Assembly (NCBI RefSeq): GCF_001184025.1
Contig: NZ_BBYG01000032.1
Span: forward strand, 1-33,614
DNA length: 33,614 nt
Origin: Streptomyces maremycinicus
Lineage (GTDB): Bacteria; Actinomycetota; Actinomycetes; Streptomycetales; Streptomycetaceae
Direction of reading: 5' to 3'
In this document: positions 30,575-33,614 of the stretch, in pieces
How the letters are laid out: each line of letters opens with the position of its first letter
How positions within the stretch are numbered: position 1 is the stretch's first letter
Made by a program: the position numbers and the translations under genes
The notes under the pieces: model-generated
What the model was told of the DNA's origin: nothing
Database searches by the model: none
Seen by the model: the letters and a program-made list of their open reading frames with translations, nothing else

Positions 30575-31441
30575 ATGAGCTCGGTACACCACCGGACCGC
30601 CACCGTCGACGGCCACCGGATCTTCTACCGCGAAGCCGGCCCCACCGACGCCCCGGCGATCGTCCTGCTGCACGGCTACCCCACCAGCTCGTTCATGTTC
30701 CGCGAGCTCATCCCGCTGCTGGCCGACGACTACCACGTCATCGCGCCGGACCACCTCGGCTTCGGCCACTCCGACGCACCCCTCGTGGGACAGTTCACCT
30801 ACACCTTCGACGCCCTCGCCGAACTCACCTCCGTACTCCTCGACCAACTGGGCCTGGACCGCTACGCCCTCTACGTCCAGGACTACGGCGCCCCCATCGG
30901 GTGGCGCCTCGCCCTCAAGCATCCCGAGCGGATCTCCGCCCTCGTCACCCAGAACGGCAACGGCTACGAGGACGGCTTCGTCGAGTCGTTCTGGACCGAC
31001 GTCTGGGCCTACGGGGCGAACCCCGGGCCCGACACCGAACCCGCCGTCCGCACCGCGCTGAGCGTCGACGCCATCCGCTGGCAGTATCTGCACGGCGTGC
31101 CCGACCCGAGCCTGGTCAGCCCGGACACCTGGGAGCACGACTTCGCGCTCGTCTCCCGCCAGGGCAACGACGAGGTCCAGCTGGCGCTGTTCCGCGACTA
31201 CCAGAACAACCGCCCGCTCTACCCGCTTCTGCACGAATTCCTGCGCACCAGCGAGGTGCCGGTGCTCGCCGTCTGGGGCCGCAACGACGAGATCTTCGGC
31301 CCGGCCGGCGCCCTGGCCTTCGCCCGCGACGCCGAGGACCACGAGGTGCACCTGATCAACGGTGGTCACTTCCTGCTGGAGAGCCACCTGGACGTCGTCG
31401 CGGGTTACCTGCGCGGCTTCCTCGGGCGGGTACTGCACTGA
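30575..31441 (+). CDS. Alpha/beta hydrolase (epoxide-hydrolase/dehalogenase type)
   Basis: The 288-residue enzyme reads IVLLHGYPTSSFMFRELIPL with the oxyanion motif HGYP (33-36) and APDHLGFGHSDAP. The nucleophile elbow is YVQDYGAPIGWRLAL with Asp103, not Ser. Asp238 (WGRNDEIF) and His265 (INGGHFLLES) complete the triad. An Asp nucleophile with HGxP is typical of epoxide hydrolases and haloalkane dehalogenases, which work through an ester intermediate. The substrate is unknown. ATG 30575 has AGGG at 30565-30568, inside the last operator box. In related Streptomyces it is usually regulated by the divergent CGNR gene, which is broken here. Confidence 0.93.
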   Translation: MSSVHHRTATVDGHRIFYREAGPTDAPAIVLLHGYPTSSFMFRELIPLLADDYHVIAPDHLGFGHSDAPLVGQFTYTFDALAELTSVLLDQLGLDRYALYVQDYGAPIGWRLALKHPERISALVTQNGNGYEDGFVESFWTDVWAYGANPGPDTEPAVRTALSVDAIRWQYLHGVPDPSLVSPDTWEHDFALVSRQGNDEVQLALFRDYQNNRPLYPLLHEFLRTSEVPVLAVWGRNDEIFGPAGALAFARDAEDHEVHLINGGHFLLESHLDVVAGYLRGFLGRVLH

Positions 31442-31689
31442 CACGGCGGCCGATTCCGGCTCCGCCTGGCCAGACTGCGAACGGGAGCGGATGTCTCGCT
31501 GTTCGCCGAACCGGGGCGACGAACGCGGTACGAACGGCTGCACGTGGGACCTCAGCAATGTCGGGACCATCCGCGGAAGCAAGGGCTGCGCAGCACTGGC
31601 CGACATCTGCCGCGGATGGCGGATCGGCGGCCCGCTCATCGGCGGCGATCCTCCGGGACAGCGGTGCCTTCGCGTGGGTCATGGTGCCG

Positions 31690-32934
31690 TCAGGGCCGGG
31701 ATGCCTGGTGCACTGCGCCGGTGACGATGAGCGAGACGTTCTGCCCACCGAAGCCGAAGGAGTTGCTGAGCACGGCCTCCTGGGGGGCATGTCGTCGCTC
31801 GGCGACGACATCCAGATCGATGTCGGGATCGACGCCGACCGCGGTGAGGTTACGGGTCGGCGGGATGACCCCGTGCTCCACGCTGAGGATGGCGATGAGT
31901 GCTTCGATCGCCCCGGCGGCCCCGAAGAGATGACCGAGCGCCGCCTTGGGGGCCGTCACGCTGGCGCGGCCGAAGACCTTCCCGATCGCGTACGCCTCGG
32001 CAACGTCGCCGACAGGAGTACCTGTGGCATGGGCATTGATGTGGCTGATCTGCTCAGGAGCCAGACCGGCTTGCGCGAGGGCCTTGCGCATCGCCGAGAT
32101 CTGACCGGAGCCGTCGGCGGCGGGCGCCGTGATGTGGTGAGCGTCAGCGGCGATGCCGGCGCCGGCGAGCACCGCGTGGACGCGCGCGCCCCGGGCGCCG
32201 GCGTGCTCGGCGCTTTCCAGCACCACGACAGCCGCGCCCTCGCTGAGGACGAATCCGCTGCGGTCCGCGGCGAACGGACGGGACGCTGAGGCGGGTTCGA
32301 CGGTATGCCGCGACAGCGCCTGCGCCTGGGCGAAGCCGGCAACGGTGATCGGTGTGATCGCGGCCTCGGTCCCGCCCGTGATCACCACGTCCGCCTCGCC
32401 GGCACGGATGAGCCTGGCCCCCAAGGCGATCGCCTCGGCACCGGAGGAGCACGCCGAGACGGGCGTGTAGACCCCGGCACGAGCGCCGTACTCGATGCTG
32501 ATCAGCGCCGCCGCGGCATTGGGCATGAGCATCGGGACCGTGCGTGGCGAGACGCGCCGCGTCCCCGCCTTCTCCAGTACGTCGTCTTCCTTCAGCAGCG
32601 TCTGTACGCCCCCGATACCCGTGCCGATCGCCGATGCCAGCCGGTCCGGGTCAACTTCTGGGGCTCCGGCATCGGCCCAGGCTTCAGCCGCCGCGACCAG
32701 GGCCGCCTGCTGCGACCGGTCGAGCCGCCTGGCCCGCACCGGCGGCAGCAACGCGGCGGGGTCGGTCGCCATCGTCCCCGCGGCGGTGTCCGGAAGGCCG
32801 ACATCTTCGTGGCCACGCAGGATGCCGCGGAGGCCGGACTCGCCGGCAAGCAGCGCGTCCCAGGTGGACGCCACGTCTGCCCCGAGTGGTGTGATCGCGC
32901 CGAGTCCGGTCACGACGACTTCAGTCCGGTGCAT
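31690..32934 (-). CDS. Stand-alone beta-ketoacyl-ACP synthase (KAS II/FabF type)
   Basis: The 414-residue protein reads EVVVTGLGAITPLGADVAST, then PVSACSSGAEAIALGARLIR with the active-site Cys162, HINAHATGTPVGDVAEAYAI with His302, and TAPKAALGHLFGAAGAIEAL with Lys330 and His335. The Cys-His-His triad and length match elongating condensing enzymes of fatty-acid or polyketide synthesis. No ACP, chain-length factor, ketoreductase or acyltransferase gene is visible nearby, so it is not part of an obvious type II cluster within the window. ATG 32934 with AGGGG upstream is preferred over ATG 32964, which lies inside the operator. It is divergent from a TetR gene with two palindromic operators between them. 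Confidence 0.93.
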   Translation of the reverse strand: MHRTEVVVTGLGAITPLGADVASTWDALLAGESGLRGILRGHEDVGLPDTAAGTMATDPAALLPPVRARRLDRSQQAALVAAAEAWADAGAPEVDPDRLASAIGTGIGGVQTLLKEDDVLEKAGTRRVSPRTVPMLMPNAAAALISIEYGARAGVYTPVSACSSGAEAIALGARLIRAGEADVVITGGTEAAITPITVAGFAQAQALSRHTVEPASASRPFAADRSGFVLSEGAAVVVLESAEHAGARGARVHAVLAGAGIAADAHHITAPAADGSGQISAMRKALAQAGLAPEQISHINAHATGTPVGDVAEAYAIGKVFGRASVTAPKAALGHLFGAAGAIEALIAILSVEHGVIPPTRNLTAVGVDPDIDLDVVAERRHAPQEAVLSNSFGFGGQNVSLIVTGAVHQASRP

Positions 32935-32948
32935 GCCCCTCAACCCTT

Positions 32949-32992
32949 CTTGTATGCCATACAAGTCAACGCCCTTGTTGTATCACATACAA
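32949..32992. promoter_or_regulatory. Two perfect TTGTAT-N3-ATACAA operators
   Basis: Site A TTGTATGCCATACAA (32950-32964, extended by one C/G pair on each side) and site B TTGTATCACATACAA (32978-32992) are 28 bp apart. Both have perfect 6-bp arms and a 3-bp centre. Site B ends in the -10-like TACAAT (32988-32993) of the TetR gene. The palindromes fit a TetR dimer controlling both genes. Confidence 0.8.
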
Positions 32993-32999
32993 TTCCGGG

Positions 33000-33614
33000 G
33001 TGGAGAAGAAGCGAACCGAAACTCGATCAACGTCGGCTCGGTCGCGCGACCGCGGTCACGCGACGAGACATCGGCTGATCGAGGCAACGGCACGGCTCTG
33101 CGTGGAGCGACCCAACGCCGAGGTGAGCGTCGCGGAGATCGCGAACGCGGCAGGTGTCTTCCCCAACCAGGTCACCTACCACTTCGGCTCCAAGGACTCG
33201 CTCCTCGTGCACGCCGCCTTTCTCGGCCTGCTGCACGATGCCCGACGGATCGAGCGCATCGGCCGCCAGGCCTCCGACGCGGCGACATTTCGGCGCAACA
33301 TGGCCCGCGCGGTACTGGCCATGCCCTCGCTCCCGCCCGTCACGCGAGCACTCGCCGCCGCGATCTCCAAACCCGAACTCGCGCCCGTGGTCGACCAGCA
33401 CCTCCAGTTGCTGTTCCGGCAGTCCGAGCGCTTCGTGAGCCGGCTCATGGACAGCCGCGGCTGGAGTGCCCGTCGACCGCTGGACGTGGAAGCCAGGACG
33501 TTCTGGAGCACCGCGCTCGGCGCAGTACTGCTTGTCCGCGCCGGAGCACACGGCACCGTCGCCGACCTCGACCTCGCCGGAGCACTGACCATCCACGACG
33601 GACCCGATCCCGAC
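33000..33614 (+). CDS. TetR-family transcriptional regulator, cut by the window end
   Basis: From GTG 33000 the open frame runs off the window after 205 residues. The HTH reads RHRLIEATARLCVERPNAEV, then SVAEIANAAGVFPNQVTYHF, with GSKDSLLVHAAFLGLLHDA as helix 4. The YHFGSKDSLL motif is diagnostic of TetR proteins. The ligand domain (RALAAAISKPELAPVVDQHL, then FWSTALGAVLLVRAGAHGTV) matches the TetR C-terminal domain found with condensing enzymes. The GTG is 6 nt after TACAAT, with no ribosome site, so it is probably leaderless. It is divergent from the ketosynthase and very likely represses both through the two palindromes. Confidence 0.9.
   Translation, partial: MEKKRTETRSTSARSRDRGHATRHRLIEATARLCVERPNAEVSVAEIANAAGVFPNQVTYHFGSKDSLLVHAAFLGLLHDARRIERIGRQASDAATFRRNMARAVLAMPSLPPVTRALAAAISKPELAPVVDQHLQLLFRQSERFVSRLMDSRGWSARRPLDVEARTFWSTALGAVLLVRAGAHGTVADLDLAGALTIHDGPDPD

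Overview
The window is high-GC actinobacterial DNA, most likely from the chromosome of a Streptomyces or close relative. The evidence is the strong GC bias at third codon positions, frequent GTG/TTG starts, and several Streptomyces-typical families: CU044_5270 with an ECF sigma factor, DUF6584, DUF6000, MmyB-type XRE regulators, a mycothiol-type DinB protein and an atypical Fic/RHH toxin-antitoxin pair. No rRNA, tRNA, CRISPR array or intact mobile element was seen. The gene content is accessory: small regulator-plus-enzyme modules separated by decayed transposase pieces and broken genes, as is common on the arms of linear Streptomyces chromosomes. That chromosomal position is an inference.

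Layout. 1-402: two transposase fragments (IS5-like tail, IS630-like head). 457-2645: a GlxA-type AraC regulator divergent from a quinone-oxidoreductase-like enzyme, closed by a strong hairpin. 2941-3986: a scrambled patch with a TetR stub and a methyltransferase/dioxygenase chimera. 4042-5528: a Pro/Thr-rich anchored protein and a DUF416-like protein. 5713-6783: a frameshifted cytidine deaminase abutting a headless flavin amine oxidase. 7396-9791: a small membrane protein, then an SDR enzyme divergent from an XRE regulator. 10428-12015: a membrane GT2 polysaccharide-synthase-like glycosyltransferase with a small membrane protein, behind a leader with two perfect hairpins. 12685-15163: a DUF6584 protein, then an ECF sigma factor overlapping a CU044_5270 membrane protein. 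15599-19254: five poorly characterised proteins (two possible immunity-like, one zinc-ribbon, one TPR, one damaged DUF6000).

19794-21345: an autoregulated-looking ArsR-SRPBCC-DinB operon with translationally coupled genes, followed by a small ribosomal bL12-CTD-like protein. 21993-22770: a small unknown gene and an IS701-like remnant. 22870-25495: a quinone-oxidoreductase/old-yellow-enzyme/MarR operon with a dyad placed in the promoter spacer. 26025-27459: a crotonase divergent from an HxlR regulator with two inverted 20-bp sites. 27578-29046: a VOC protein, a 12-copy heptanucleotide tandem repeat, and the RHH/Fic-like pair behind three GGTACC palindromes at exact 9-bp spacing. 29115-31441: an unknown protein, an IS5-like tail, and a truncated CGNR/ABATE regulator divergent from an alpha/beta hydrolase that still has four ordered GGTTAG boxes. 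31690-33614: a stand-alone ketosynthase divergent from a TetR gene that runs off the window, with two perfect TTGTAT-N3-ATACAA palindromes between them.

The recurring theme is a redox or detoxification enzyme controlled by an adjacent one-component regulator (GlxA, XRE, ArsR, MarR, HxlR, CGNR, TetR). In most pairs a candidate operator can be read directly in the shared promoter. The most unusual items are the Fic-like pair with its triple palindrome and neighbouring heptamer repeat, the hydrolase that kept its operators after its regulator was destroyed, and the GT2/small-protein pair with its structured leader. All family names come from recognising sequence, not from database searches.
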